From Bacillota bacterium (GTDB lineage: Bacteria; Eremiobacterota; SpSt-956; JAKJGF01), in contig JAKPQU010000065.1 of the NCBI GenBank assembly GCA_029555925.1, positions 1 to 13,721 on the forward strand: a DNA stretch of 13,721 bases. Direction: 5' to 3'. Shown one piece after another: positions 5,575-13,414 of the stretch. The position numbers were made by a program, and so were the translations under genes. Each line of letters begins with the position of its first letter. Within the stretch, counting starts at the first letter, position 1. The notes under the pieces were generated by a model that was given only the letters and a program-made list of their open reading frames with translations, was not told the origin of the DNA and made no database searches.

Positions 5575-6798
5575 ATGCGAGTGCTGTTTATTCATCAGTT
5601 TTTTACTCTGGAAGATGAACCGGGAGAAGTAAGGCATATAGAAATGTTTAAGTACCTTCTGGAAAAGGGATACGAATTTACCGTCCTCGGAGGTTCTCTT
5701 AATTATTTTACTGGAAAAAATTTCCCTGATTTTAAAGGTATATTCCAGGAAAAAGAACCTGTGCCGGGGAAAATAAAACTTATAAGAGTATGTATACCGT
5801 CTACCTACAGAAAAGGATTTATCGGAAAAATATTCTGTTATATAACCTTTCTTCTACTGTCTCTTATTGCATCTTTTAAAACCGGCCCATGTGACATTAT
5901 TCTTACTACATCCCCTTCACTTCTTACTGCACTGGCAGGTTATATGGTAAGCAGGATTAAAGGTGTACCATGTATTTTAGAAGTAAGAGATCTGTGGCCG
6001 AAGGCGGCAGCAGAGATGGGGCTTGTAAAAAACAAATTTTTAATCTATGTTGCTTCTTTACTCGAAAAATTCCTCTATAAAACAGCCGACAGAATAGTTG
6101 TTATCACAAAAGGCTATGCAGATTATATAGAATCCCGTGGTATTAATGCTTCTAAAATAAATATTGTTTATAACGGTGTTGACGAATGGATGCTCAATTA
6201 TCCGGAAGAAACAGAAATCCCTGAAGATATGAAGGGATTTACCGATAAATTTATAGTTATGCATGTCGGCGGTATAGGTAAATTTAATTATCTTCATGAT
6301 TTGTTATATTCGGTGGAACTCCTTGAAGAAAGCGAAAAATTTGCCTTTGTCTTTATAGGTGACGGAGCGGAAAAGGAGAAACTTATAAATTATGGCAGGG
6401 AAAAAAATCTTGCAAATATTCACTTTCTCGGCATTAAAAAAAGGCAGGATATGGCCGGATATTTAAATGCCGCCCATGTCACAGTAGCTATATATCCTCC
6501 TGTTCCTACCGGGAAACTCCTGCTCCAGAACAAGGTTTTAGATTATCTTTCTATGGGCAAACCTGTTCTGCTTGTATCGGAAGAGGGCGATACGGGAAAT
6601 ATCATAGAAGAAGGACAATGTGGTTTTCGACTCGGCAGATCTCATAAGGAACTGGCAGAAAAGCTTACATGGTGTCTGAAGAACAGGGAGAAATGCAAAG
6701 AAATGGGCAGGAACGGGAGAGATTATGTGAGAAAACATCTTAACAGGAAAAAACTTGCAGAAGAGATGCATAAAATATTTAAAGTCGAGTTGATATAA
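5575..6798 (+). CDS. GT4-family glycosyltransferase (WbuB/WcaI-like)
   Basis: This is a retaining GT-B fold glycosyltransferase that moves a sugar from a nucleotide donor to a glycan acceptor at the cytoplasmic membrane face. The N-terminal acceptor half opens with RVLFIHQFF (2-10). It contains a hydrophobic stretch (84-101) and the ILTTSPSLL and VRDLWPKAA segments (109-117, 137-145) seen in WbuB-type fucosamine transferases. The donor half has YNGVD (199-203), HVGGIG (230-235), GDGAEKEKL (262-270), and NKVLDYLSMGKPVL (319-332) with downstream IEEGQCG (344-350), the nucleotide-sugar site. Its 407 residues are normal for the family. AAAGGAGA (5561-5568), six bases upstream, sets the start. It ends in TAA followed at once by the ATG of the radical SAM gene, so the two are cotranscribed. 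Donor and acceptor cannot be read from sequence. Confidence 0.92.
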   Translation: MRVLFIHQFFTLEDEPGEVRHIEMFKYLLEKGYEFTVLGGSLNYFTGKNFPDFKGIFQEKEPVPGKIKLIRVCIPSTYRKGFIGKIFCYITFLLLSLIASFKTGPCDIILTTSPSLLTALAGYMVSRIKGVPCILEVRDLWPKAAAEMGLVKNKFLIYVASLLEKFLYKTADRIVVITKGYADYIESRGINASKINIVYNGVDEWMLNYPEETEIPEDMKGFTDKFIVMHVGGIGKFNYLHDLLYSVELLEESEKFAFVFIGDGAEKEKLINYGREKNLANIHFLGIKKRQDMAGYLNAAHVTVAIYPPVPTGKLLLQNKVLDYLSMGKPVLLVSEEGDTGNIIEEGQCGFRLGRSHKELAEKLTWCLKNREKCKEMGRNGRDYVRKHLNRKKLAEEMHKIFKVELI

Positions 6799-7893
6799 AT
6801 GTTTAGAGAAATAAAATTTGCTTTTAATATCTTTTATTCTTATCTTAATTTTATCGGTCATAAAGAATACGTAAGATCTAGGCCGTCTCTTTTCTGGATA
6901 GAACCGACAAATCATTGTAATTTAAAGTGCCCCATGTGTCCCGGTACCTATACAGATGATAGGATAAAGAAAGGTTTTATGTCTTTTGACCTCTTTAAAG
7001 ACATAGTAGACGAAATATCACCATATGTTTTAGAGACCTATTTAATGCTTGGAGGAGAGTCCCTTCTCCATAAAGATATAGTCGGTATGGTTAGATACGC
7101 GAAAATGAAAAAATTAAATGTTTTAATGGATACCAACGGTGTATTGCTTCATGAAGACCTTGGCAGAGAACTTCTGGAAAGTGGCCTTGATTTTATTTCT
7201 ATATCCTTTGACGGCTATGAACGTGATACTTATGAAAAAATCAGGGTGAATGCAAAGTTTGATGGTACACTGAAGAATATCCGTTCTTTTTTGAACCTTA
7301 AAAAAATAAATAATCATGATATATTTGTAAGAATAAGAAGCATGGAAGACAGCAGCGGCAAGGGTGCTTTTTCTTCCGAGAAACGTGAAGCTTTCCGAAG
7401 TCTCTTTTTCGAACTCCCGGTAGATGATTTTATTGTACTTCCTTTTGGTAACTGGAATCAGGATTTCCCTGATAATGAAAATGTCAGTATACCCGAATTA
7501 ACTGTAATAGATCCTTCCCGCAGTAATTATCATCCCTGTCCCTATCTCTGGACGTCTCTCTGCATTCGCTGGGACGGTACAGTAGTTGCCTGCTGTCTTG
7601 ATCTTTTAAATCAATTAGTACTGGGTGACAGAAAAAATAAAAATCTTTTACATATCTGGAATGATGAACCTGTGGTAGAACTTCGCCATAAACATATTAC
7701 AGGTGAGATAAATCGTCCATGTTCAAATTGTACCAATATGATTACAAAAACAGTTCTGGGAGTGCCTGCAGGAGGTTTCTGTGGCCCTACATCTCTGGCC
7801 AGAAAAATATTTGGTATGGGTATGTATAAAGGTATACTCAGTCAGTCCGGCTACTTGAGGCGTAAAGTATTCCCTTTCTGGAACTACAAATAA
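6799..7893 (+). CDS. Radical SAM/SPASM domain protein in a glycan locus
   Basis: This enzyme is predicted to cleave S-adenosylmethionine at a [4Fe-4S] cluster held by Cys40, Cys44 and Cys47 (CNLKCPMC). GGES (85-88) is the SAM-binding element. The DTNG (111-114) and SISFDG (134-139) strands complete the TIM-barrel core. A C-terminal SPASM-like region has cysteines at 247, 255, 265, 266, 308 and 311, with RWDGTVVACC (257-266) as its most recognisable stretch, so an auxiliary Fe-S cluster is likely. Members act on peptides, sugars and lipid-linked intermediates. The ATG follows the upstream glycosyltransferase stop with no gap and no Shine-Dalgarno, so translation is probably coupled. That coupling argues for a glycan or glycolipid substrate, but the substrate is unknown. 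No small precursor peptide gene is nearby, which weakens a RiPP role. Confidence 0.9.
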   Translation: MFREIKFAFNIFYSYLNFIGHKEYVRSRPSLFWIEPTNHCNLKCPMCPGTYTDDRIKKGFMSFDLFKDIVDEISPYVLETYLMLGGESLLHKDIVGMVRYAKMKKLNVLMDTNGVLLHEDLGRELLESGLDFISISFDGYERDTYEKIRVNAKFDGTLKNIRSFLNLKKINNHDIFVRIRSMEDSSGKGAFSSEKREAFRSLFFELPVDDFIVLPFGNWNQDFPDNENVSIPELTVIDPSRSNYHPCPYLWTSLCIRWDGTVVACCLDLLNQLVLGDRKNKNLLHIWNDEPVVELRHKHITGEINRPCSNCTNMITKTVLGVPAGGFCGPTSLARKIFGMGMYKGILSQSGYLRRKVFPFWNYK

Positions 7894-7902
7894 TAAGTTT
7901 AC

Positions 7903-8118
7903 CTAATTGCCGCTCCAGATAAATTCGTAACCATTTATCAGCTTCTGCCTGACAGGCTCTTACGAAGAAAAATAATGTGCCTTATTTAATTTGTTTTACA
8001 GACAATAAATTAGCCCTTATTTAATTTCTAATACTATAGAAAAAACGAATTTTTCTTCTCCAGAGCCTGCCAGGCAGAAGCTTTTTATGGATACCCTTTT
8101 ATCTGTAGCGGTACTTAG
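7903..8118. repeat. 216-nt imperfect inverted repeat (MITE-like or structured intergenic element)
   Basis: Left arm 7903-7973 and right arm 8049-8118 are inverted copies matching at about 56 of 71 positions around a 75-nt AT-rich centre with no ORF. The best blocks are AGCTTCTGCCTG-n-CAGGCTCT, GAAGAAAAAT and CAGATAAA. Each arm also carries its own small palindrome, GCCTG-n-CAGGC. The element begins nine bases after the radical SAM stop and ends three bases before the stop of the convergent UDP-glucose dehydrogenase gene, filling the gap exactly. No clear target-site duplication is seen. It may be a relic miniature transposable element, a REP/BIME-like repeat, or a long stem that ends both transcripts. 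Confidence 0.65.
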
Positions 8119-8120
8119 TC

Positions 8121-9425
8121 CTATTGCATAAAATTTCTGCCTATAGAATAATATTTAAATCCGAGTAATTTCATACGACAGGGCTGAAATATATTTCTGC
8201 CGTCAAATATGGTATCACAGTTTGTTTCATTTTTTATCTTTAATAAATCCAGTTCTTTAAATTCCTTCCATTCTGTAACAAATATGGCAGCCACGGAACC
8301 GGCAATTGTATCATAACTATTTTCCCCGAAATAAAGATCAGGAAAAATATGTTTTACGTTATTCATAGCTTCCGGGTCATATACTCTTAAATTAGCTCCT
8401 TCATCTTTGAGAGCCTGTATAATATCAAGACTGGGTGCACTCCTTATATCATCTGTATTTGGCTTGAAAGAAAGACCTAAAATAGCTATAGTCTTATCTC
8501 TTATGTTTCCGAGTTTTACTTTAATGTTATTGATAAATCTTTCTCTCTGACTGCTATTTATTTCATCCACTGCATTTAAAATAGTCGGCTCTATATTAAC
8601 CTTCTTGGAAATAGCTTTGAATGCGAGTACATCTTTGGGAAAACATGAACCGCCGTAGCCGATGCCGGCATTTAAGAAATCCATGCCTATTCTTTTATCC
8701 ATGCCTATCCCTATCTTAACTTTATCTATATCTGCACCGGTTTTTTCACATATTGCAGCAACAAAATTAATGAAAGATATTTTTGTAGCCAGGAATGCAT
8801 TGGAGGCATGTTTTATCAACTCCGCACTGTTTATGTCAGTAAGTAATATCGGTGCGTTAAGAGGGGTATAAATTTTTATCAGCAGATTGGATGCCCGTTC
8901 ACTGTTTGCACCTATTACTATACGATCGGCGTGCATAAAGTCATGAACTGCAGTACCTTCTCTTAAAAATTCCGGGTTTGATGCAATATCATATGGCACA
9001 GTTTTATCTTCGAGATAATCATTAATAAGATTTCCGAGCCATTCTCCTGTCTGAACAGGTACAGTACTTTTTTCAACTATCAGCTTATAGCTGTCCATAT
9101 TTTTTGCTATAGTTGCAACAACCTGTCTCACATATTCCAGGTTTGCACTTCCGTCAGGCATAGGCGGTGTTCCCACACATAGAAAAATAACCTCACTGTG
9201 TTTAACACCATCCGAGATGTCACCGGAAAAATTTAAACGACCTTCTTTCACATTATATTTAATAAGAGGCTCTAATGAAGGTTCATAAAAAGGCACTTTA
9301 CCATGTTTTAATAAATTAATTTTGTCAGGGTTATTATCCACACAGATAACATTATGTCCTATTTCTGCAAGACATGTGCCGCTCACAAGCCCTACGTAGC
9401 CGGAACCGATTATGGATATATTCAT
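8121..9425 (-). CDS. ugd: UDP-glucose 6-dehydrogenase
   Basis: This enzyme oxidises UDP-glucose to UDP-glucuronate with two NAD+, supplying acidic sugar for surface polysaccharide in the cytoplasm. The 434 residues match the family length. The N-terminal Rossmann motif is GSGYVG (7-12). ASNPEFLREG (148-157) carries a catalytic Glu. AELIKHASNAF (201-211) carries the Lys and Asn that shape the active site. GYGGSCFPKD (256-265) holds the catalytic Cys261. The C-terminal UDP-binding domain has LGLSFKPNTDDIR (316-328). All key residues are present, so it should be active. Related UDP-N-acetyl-sugar dehydrogenases (WecC type) share the plan, but the closely spaced GYGGSCFPKD and overall sequence fit the UDP-glucose class. 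AAGGAG (9436-9441, complement) sits ten bases before the ATG. It is divergent from the cytidylyltransferase gene. Confidence 0.93.
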   Translation of the reverse strand: MNISIIGSGYVGLVSGTCLAEIGHNVICVDNNPDKINLLKHGKVPFYEPSLEPLIKYNVKEGRLNFSGDISDGVKHSEVIFLCVGTPPMPDGSANLEYVRQVVATIAKNMDSYKLIVEKSTVPVQTGEWLGNLINDYLEDKTVPYDIASNPEFLREGTAVHDFMHADRIVIGANSERASNLLIKIYTPLNAPILLTDINSAELIKHASNAFLATKISFINFVAAICEKTGADIDKVKIGIGMDKRIGMDFLNAGIGYGGSCFPKDVLAFKAISKKVNIEPTILNAVDEINSSQRERFINNIKVKLGNIRDKTIAILGLSFKPNTDDIRSAPSLDIIQALKDEGANLRVYDPEAMNNVKHIFPDLYFGENSYDTIAGSVAAIFVTEWKEFKELDLLKIKNETNCDTIFDGRNIFQPCRMKLLGFKYYSIGRNFMQ

Positions 9426-9469
9426 GTAATCCTTTCTCCTTATAACTTTTTATGATAATATATTTAAAT

Positions 9470-9498
9470 AGAATACTATAAAACTTGTCTTTTTTCAA
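9470..9498 (-). promoter_or_regulatory. Promoter of the UDP-glucose dehydrogenase gene
   Basis: On the minus strand TTGAAA (9493-9498) and TATTCT (9470-9475) are spaced by exactly 17 bases. Transcription would start near 9463, giving a leader of about 40 bases that contains AAGGAG. Its -35 overlaps the candidate plus-strand promoter of the divergent gene. Confidence 0.55.
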
Positions 9499-9513
9499 TA
9501 TTTTTGTTAAAAT
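9485..9513 (+). promoter_or_regulatory. Candidate promoter of the cytidylyltransferase/SDR gene
   Basis: TTGTCT (9485-9490) and TAAAAT (9508-9513) are 17 bases apart on the plus strand, followed by a leader of about 60 bases and GAGGT (9569-9573) six bases before the ATG. The region is very AT-rich and TATAGT (9515-9520) is a competing -10, so the exact site is uncertain. Confidence 0.4.
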
Positions 9514-9579
9514 TTATAGTATATAAATTTTTATGACATCAGTAATGAATTTAGAATTATAGAACCGTGAGGTAAATAA

Positions 9580-10935
9580 ATGAATAAGGTCTATGGATTA
9601 ATACTGGCTTCTGGTATCGGAGAGAGGCTTGATTCTCATATACCCAAACAATTCCTGAAGGTTGCAGGAAAAACTCTTGTTGAACATACTATAGATACAT
9701 TCGAACGGCATAATCATATAGATGACATAATTATTGTTGTTCATCCTATGTTCAGACATTTAATGGAAGAGATAATTATAAAAAATAATTATAAAAAAAT
9801 AAGAAAGGTTTTGAACGGTGGAGCGACCCGTCGTGAAAGTTCTTATATTGGAGTAAGTGCTCTGGAAGATGACGATGCGCTGGTTCTCATTCATGATGCA
9901 GTGAGACCTTTTATTTCTCACAGGGTAATTGAGGATTGCATAAAAGCACTGGAAAAATATGATGCCGTTGATGTTGCCATCCCTTCTGCCGATACAATAA
10001 TAACCGTAAATGACTCTATGGTCATAGAAAATATTCCTCAGAGGAAATATATGATGAGAGGACAGACTCCTCAGGCCTTCAGAGTCAGACTCATTAAAGA
10101 AGCTCATAGAAGGGCATTAAATGATCAGATTGATGTTACCGATGATTGCGGACTTGTATTGACCTATAAACTTGCACATATTTATGTGGTAAAAGGTGAA
10201 GAAAAAAATATAAAAATCACCTATCAGGAAGATATTTTTCTTGCAGATAAGCTTTTTCAACTGAAGAGTATAACCATGTCTGAAGATATATCCTTAAATG
10301 GCTTGAAGGATAAAGTAATTGTTGTTTTTGGCGCAAGCAGAGGAATTGGCAAATCAATCGTTCATATGGCAGAAACTTATGGTGCTAAAGTTTATGGCTT
10401 TTCCCGAAAGAACTCTGTAGATGTAGCATCTGTTACAGATGTTTCAGGGGCTTTAGAAGAGGTCTACAGAAAAGAAAAAATGATACATTATATAGTCAAT
10501 ACAGCCGGTATTATGAGGATGGGGAAACTGGAACTGAGAGAACCTGCACATATAAGAGAAGAAATCGATACAAATTATATTGGCGCCATAAATATTGTCA
10601 GCTCAGGCATAAAATATCTGAGGGAAACGAAAGGCAGTATTGCCCTCTTTACATCCAGTTCCTATACAAGAGGAAGAGCATTATATTCCATTTATTCTTC
10701 CGTAAAAGCTGCTATCGTAAATTTATCTCAGGCTATGGCAGAAGAACTGTTAATTGATCATGTGAAGATAAACGTTATAAACCCGGAAAGAACAGCCACG
10801 CCTATGAGACTGGAGAATTTTGGAAAAGAGCCGCAGGAGACTTTATTGGATCCGGAAAAAGTTGCAGTAATGTCTTTAAAGACCTTATTGTCAGATTTAA
10901 CAGGACAGGTAATAGATGTCAGAAAAGAAAATTAG
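9580..10935 (+). CDS. Bifunctional cytidylyltransferase / SDR reductase, CDP-ribitol synthase type (Bcs1-like)
   Basis: Two enzymes are fused in 451 residues. Residues 1-230 are an IspD/TarI-type cytidylyltransferase, with SGIGERLDSHIPKQFL (11-26) binding CTP, GGATRRES (80-87), IHDAVRPF (104-111), RGQTPQAF (160-167) and TDD (187-189). Residues about 240-451 are a short-chain dehydrogenase, with GASRGIG (251-257), NTAG (307-310), a serine cluster (359-361), and catalytic Tyr372 and Lys376 in YSSVK. This order matches Haemophilus influenzae Bcs1/Acs1, which reduces ribulose 5-phosphate to ribitol 5-phosphate and joins it to CMP, giving CDP-ribitol. IspD function in isoprenoid synthesis is unlikely because of the fused SDR and because a polyol-phosphate transferase follows. 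The final 20 bases overlap the next gene. The polyol (ribitol or another pentitol) is inferred. Confidence 0.88.
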   Translation: MNKVYGLILASGIGERLDSHIPKQFLKVAGKTLVEHTIDTFERHNHIDDIIIVVHPMFRHLMEEIIIKNNYKKIRKVLNGGATRRESSYIGVSALEDDDALVLIHDAVRPFISHRVIEDCIKALEKYDAVDVAIPSADTIITVNDSMVIENIPQRKYMMRGQTPQAFRVRLIKEAHRRALNDQIDVTDDCGLVLTYKLAHIYVVKGEEKNIKITYQEDIFLADKLFQLKSITMSEDISLNGLKDKVIVVFGASRGIGKSIVHMAETYGAKVYGFSRKNSVDVASVTDVSGALEEVYRKEKMIHYIVNTAGIMRMGKLELREPAHIREEIDTNYIGAINIVSSGIKYLRETKGSIALFTSSSYTRGRALYSIYSSVKAAIVNLSQAMAEELLIDHVKINVINPERTATPMRLENFGKEPQETLLDPEKVAVMSLKTLLSDLTGQVIDVRKEN

Positions 10936-12151
10936 TCTTATTCTTTACTATATAAAATATGGTCTATCCTTTCTTATCGGATGGATCTTTATTGTACCTC
11001 TTGCATATTTAATACCTGAAAAAAGAAATTTAATGCTTTTTATCGGAGTTAATGACGGTTTATTCATTGATAATGTTAAATATTTATTTACCTATCTCCA
11101 TAATGTAAAAGACCATAACAGGGAAATTTATTTTCTGACTGAAAACAAACAGATATTTAATGAATTGAAAGAAAAAAAACTTCCTGTTCTGTTTTACCCC
11201 TCTCTGTACGGTATTTTTATGATGTTAAGAACTTCCATGCTTGTTGTTGATAATTACTGGTGGTATACAAATTTGAAATATTATTTTTTTATTAAAAGTT
11301 ATAAAATTCAGTTATGGCATGGTGTTGGTTTTAAAATAATAGGACATTCGCAACTGAAGTTTGTAAACCGGTTTACAAGATTATTTAAAAAATGCGTTTA
11401 TATTCTCGGAGGTTTATATGTAAAATATGATTTATTCGTTTCTACGTCAGAGTTTTATACGACCAATGTTTTTTCAAAAGCTTTTGATTATAAGGAAGTA
11501 ATTGAAGCAGGATATCCGAGAAATGATTGTTTTTTTATGGAATTAAATGATATTTTGTTAATGGGAACGGATAAAGAAAAGATAAAGAAAGTAAAAGAAT
11601 TTAAGAATAATGGTTATAAAATAGTAATATACCTTCCCACTTTCAGCAGAACCGGAAGGGATCCTTTAATGGACGGTGCTCTGGATATAAAAAAACTGGA
11701 TGAAATGGCCGGAAAATATAAAATACTTTTTATATTGAAATTTCATCCCAATCCAAGACATAAGTATGAAGTAAATGAACTGGAACATATTATGGAATAT
11801 GATAATCATAAAGATGTTTATCCGGTATTGCCTCTGACGGATCTCATGATAACAGATTACTCTTCCATCTATACCGATTATCTTTTCCTGGATAAACCTG
11901 TAGTGTTTTTCCCTTATGATTTCAAGCATTATATTGAAAAAGACGGAAAATTTCAGTTTGACTATGACTGGATAACACCGGGGCCGAAATGCAAGAATTA
12001 CGATGAACTTGAACATGAAATTATATCATGCATCGTAGAAGGTAAAGATGAGTATAAAGATAAAAGAAGAGAAATACTGGATATGGCTTTTAGATATAAA
12101 GATGGGAGGGCTTCGGAAAGGATATGGAATTATATTAAACATATAAAGTGA
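10916..12151 (+). CDS. CDP-glycerol/CDP-ribitol phosphotransferase (TagB/TagF/TarL family)
   Basis: This enzyme transfers polyol phosphate from a CDP-polyol onto a growing chain, as in teichoic acid and phosphoribitol capsule synthesis, at the cytoplasmic membrane face. After a hydrophobic N-terminal stretch (15-33), probably a membrane-associated helix, the family motifs appear in order: QLWHG (132-136) with His135 in the position of the TagF catalytic base, GYPRND (199-204), YLPTFSR (239-245), KFHP (275-278) with His277, and TDYSS (313-317) in the CDP-binding region. The 411 residues match single-domain members. The ATG lies inside the preceding gene in another frame (20-base overlap) with only a weak AGG upstream, which implies translational coupling to the CDP-ribitol synthase. 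The donor is therefore probably CDP-ribitol, though sequence alone does not separate ribitol from glycerol transferases. Confidence 0.9.
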   Translation: MSEKKISLILYYIKYGLSFLIGWIFIVPLAYLIPEKRNLMLFIGVNDGLFIDNVKYLFTYLHNVKDHNREIYFLTENKQIFNELKEKKLPVLFYPSLYGIFMMLRTSMLVVDNYWWYTNLKYYFFIKSYKIQLWHGVGFKIIGHSQLKFVNRFTRLFKKCVYILGGLYVKYDLFVSTSEFYTTNVFSKAFDYKEVIEAGYPRNDCFFMELNDILLMGTDKEKIKKVKEFKNNGYKIVIYLPTFSRTGRDPLMDGALDIKKLDEMAGKYKILFILKFHPNPRHKYEVNELEHIMEYDNHKDVYPVLPLTDLMITDYSSIYTDYLFLDKPVVFFPYDFKHYIEKDGKFQFDYDWITPGPKCKNYDELEHEIISCIVEGKDEYKDKRREILDMAFRYKDGRASERIWNYIKHIK

Positions 12152-12190
12152 GCATAATTGCCGTATCAAATATATCAAAGGAAATATATG

Positions 12191-12299
12191 TGGCTTTATT
12201 AAAGTGGTTAATGTTTTACCATAATTTCAGCCCACTGGTCGTATAAGCAATCCTGTGTCAATTCACATTGTCTCGAAAAAGGCACTTTAACGTAAGCCA
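12191..12299. repeat. Long-loop inverted repeat between convergent genes
   Basis: TGGCTT (12191-12196) pairs with AAGCCA (12294-12299) and TTAAAGTG (12199-12206) with CACTTTAA (12283-12290), with a small internal loop between and a 76-base loop. The right arm covers the last codons of the convergent aminotransferase. The gap between genes (12152-12286) otherwise holds nothing I recognise and has no standard terminator. It may end both transcripts or be chance pairing in AT-rich DNA. Confidence 0.35.
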
Positions 12300-13393
12300 T
12301 TTAAAACGTTGCATACCCTGACAATTTGTTCTTCAGATAATTCCGGATAGATAGGCAAAGTTAATATTTTTCTGTAAAGTGTTTCTGTATTAGATAACTT
12401 ATTACTTCCACGAATCCTGCCTGCATATGCCGGTTGCTGATGTATAGCCATTGGATAATGAATAGCTGTTCCGATATTTTCTTTCATTAAATATTTTTGA
12501 AGTTCATCTCTATTATCACATTCTATTACAAATAAATGCATACTATGGACAGTTCCGGGTATATCTGAGGGCAGAGATATTTTGTCATTATTAATAAATT
12601 TTTTATAATATCCTGCTATTGTTCTACGACGTTCATTGTCTTTTAATAGATAAGGTAGTTTTACTCGCAGGATAGCTGCCTGTATTTCATCCAGGCGAGA
12701 GTTTATCCCGGGTACTGAACTTATATAACGTTTTTCCCAGCCATACTGGCGAATATTTCTGGCATTTTCTGCTATGTCAGATGAATTTGTTACTATAGCC
12801 CCTCCATCTCCAATGGCACCTAAATTTTTAGTGGGATAAAAACTGAAAGCTCCTGCATCTCCGAATGTACCAACTTTCTTGCCGTCTATTTCCGCCCCAT
12901 GGGCCTGAGCACAGTCTTCAATAACTTTAAGCCGGTGTTTTCTGGCGATTGAACATATCTCTTCCACAGGGGCCGGTTGACCATATATATGGACAGGAAT
13001 TATGGCTTTTGTTTTCTCTGAAATAAGAGGAGAAATCTGTCCCGGATCAATACACCTTGTTTTCAAATCTATATCAGCAAAAACCGGAATTGCTCCAATC
13101 TGCTCTATGGCAGACACAGTAGCGACAGCAGAATGGGAAACTGTAATCACTTCATCACCTGGTAATATTCCGGTTGCTTTAAGAGCAATAGCTATGGCAT
13201 CAGTCCCATTTGCTACACCTATACAAAATTTTACTCCATGAAATTCAGCGAATTCTTTTTCGAAATATTCAACCTCTTCGCCCAGTATATAAACTCCTTT
13301 TGAGAGTACTTTCATTATTTTATCGATTATTTTTTTTTCATAGGATTTAAATTGTTCTTTAGGATTGGCTACAGGTATGAAATCTTTATTCAT
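12287..13393 (-). CDS. DegT/DnrJ/EryC1/StrS family sugar aminotransferase
   Basis: This PLP-dependent enzyme transfers an amino group, usually from glutamate, to a keto sugar nucleotide, giving an amino sugar for surface glycan. The fold type I signatures are all present in this 368-residue product: [11 protein letters not shown] (61-71) for phosphate binding, EDCAQAHGA (159-167) with the cofactor-contacting Asp160, SFYPTKNLG (184-192) with Schiff-base Lys189, and GDGGAI (195-200). RQYGWEKRY and [12 protein letters not shown] near the middle are also typical. I place the start at Met 13393, with GGAG at 13405-13408. An in-frame Met at 13414 would add seven residues, but those appear to belong to the epimerase remnant upstream. 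Transcription probably begins at 13610-13615, in front of that remnant. The keto-sugar substrate is unknown. Confidence 0.92.
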   Translation of the reverse strand: MNKDFIPVANPKEQFKSYEKKIIDKIMKVLSKGVYILGEEVEYFEKEFAEFHGVKFCIGVANGTDAIAIALKATGILPGDEVITVSHSAVATVSAIEQIGAIPVFADIDLKTRCIDPGQISPLISEKTKAIIPVHIYGQPAPVEEICSIARKHRLKVIEDCAQAHGAEIDGKKVGTFGDAGAFSFYPTKNLGAIGDGGAIVTNSSDIAENARNIRQYGWEKRYISSVPGINSRLDEIQAAILRVKLPYLLKDNERRRTIAGYYKKFINNDKISLPSDIPGTVHSMHLFVIECDNRDELQKYLMKENIGTAIHYPMAIHQQPAYAGRIRGSNKLSNTETLYRKILTLPIYPELSEEQIVRVCNVLNGLR

Positions 13394-13414
13394 TTCCGTT
13401 TTATCTCCATTCAT

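Noticed and set aside
6799..7893. RiPP maturase role for the radical SAM/SPASM protein
   Set aside because: No small precursor ORF with a ribosome site was seen in either flank, and both neighbours are glycan or repeat DNA.
9580..10260. IspD of the MEP isoprenoid pathway
   Set aside because: The cytidylyltransferase is fused to an SDR domain and overlaps a CDP-polyol transferase gene, which fits CDP-ribitol synthesis. No other MEP gene is present.
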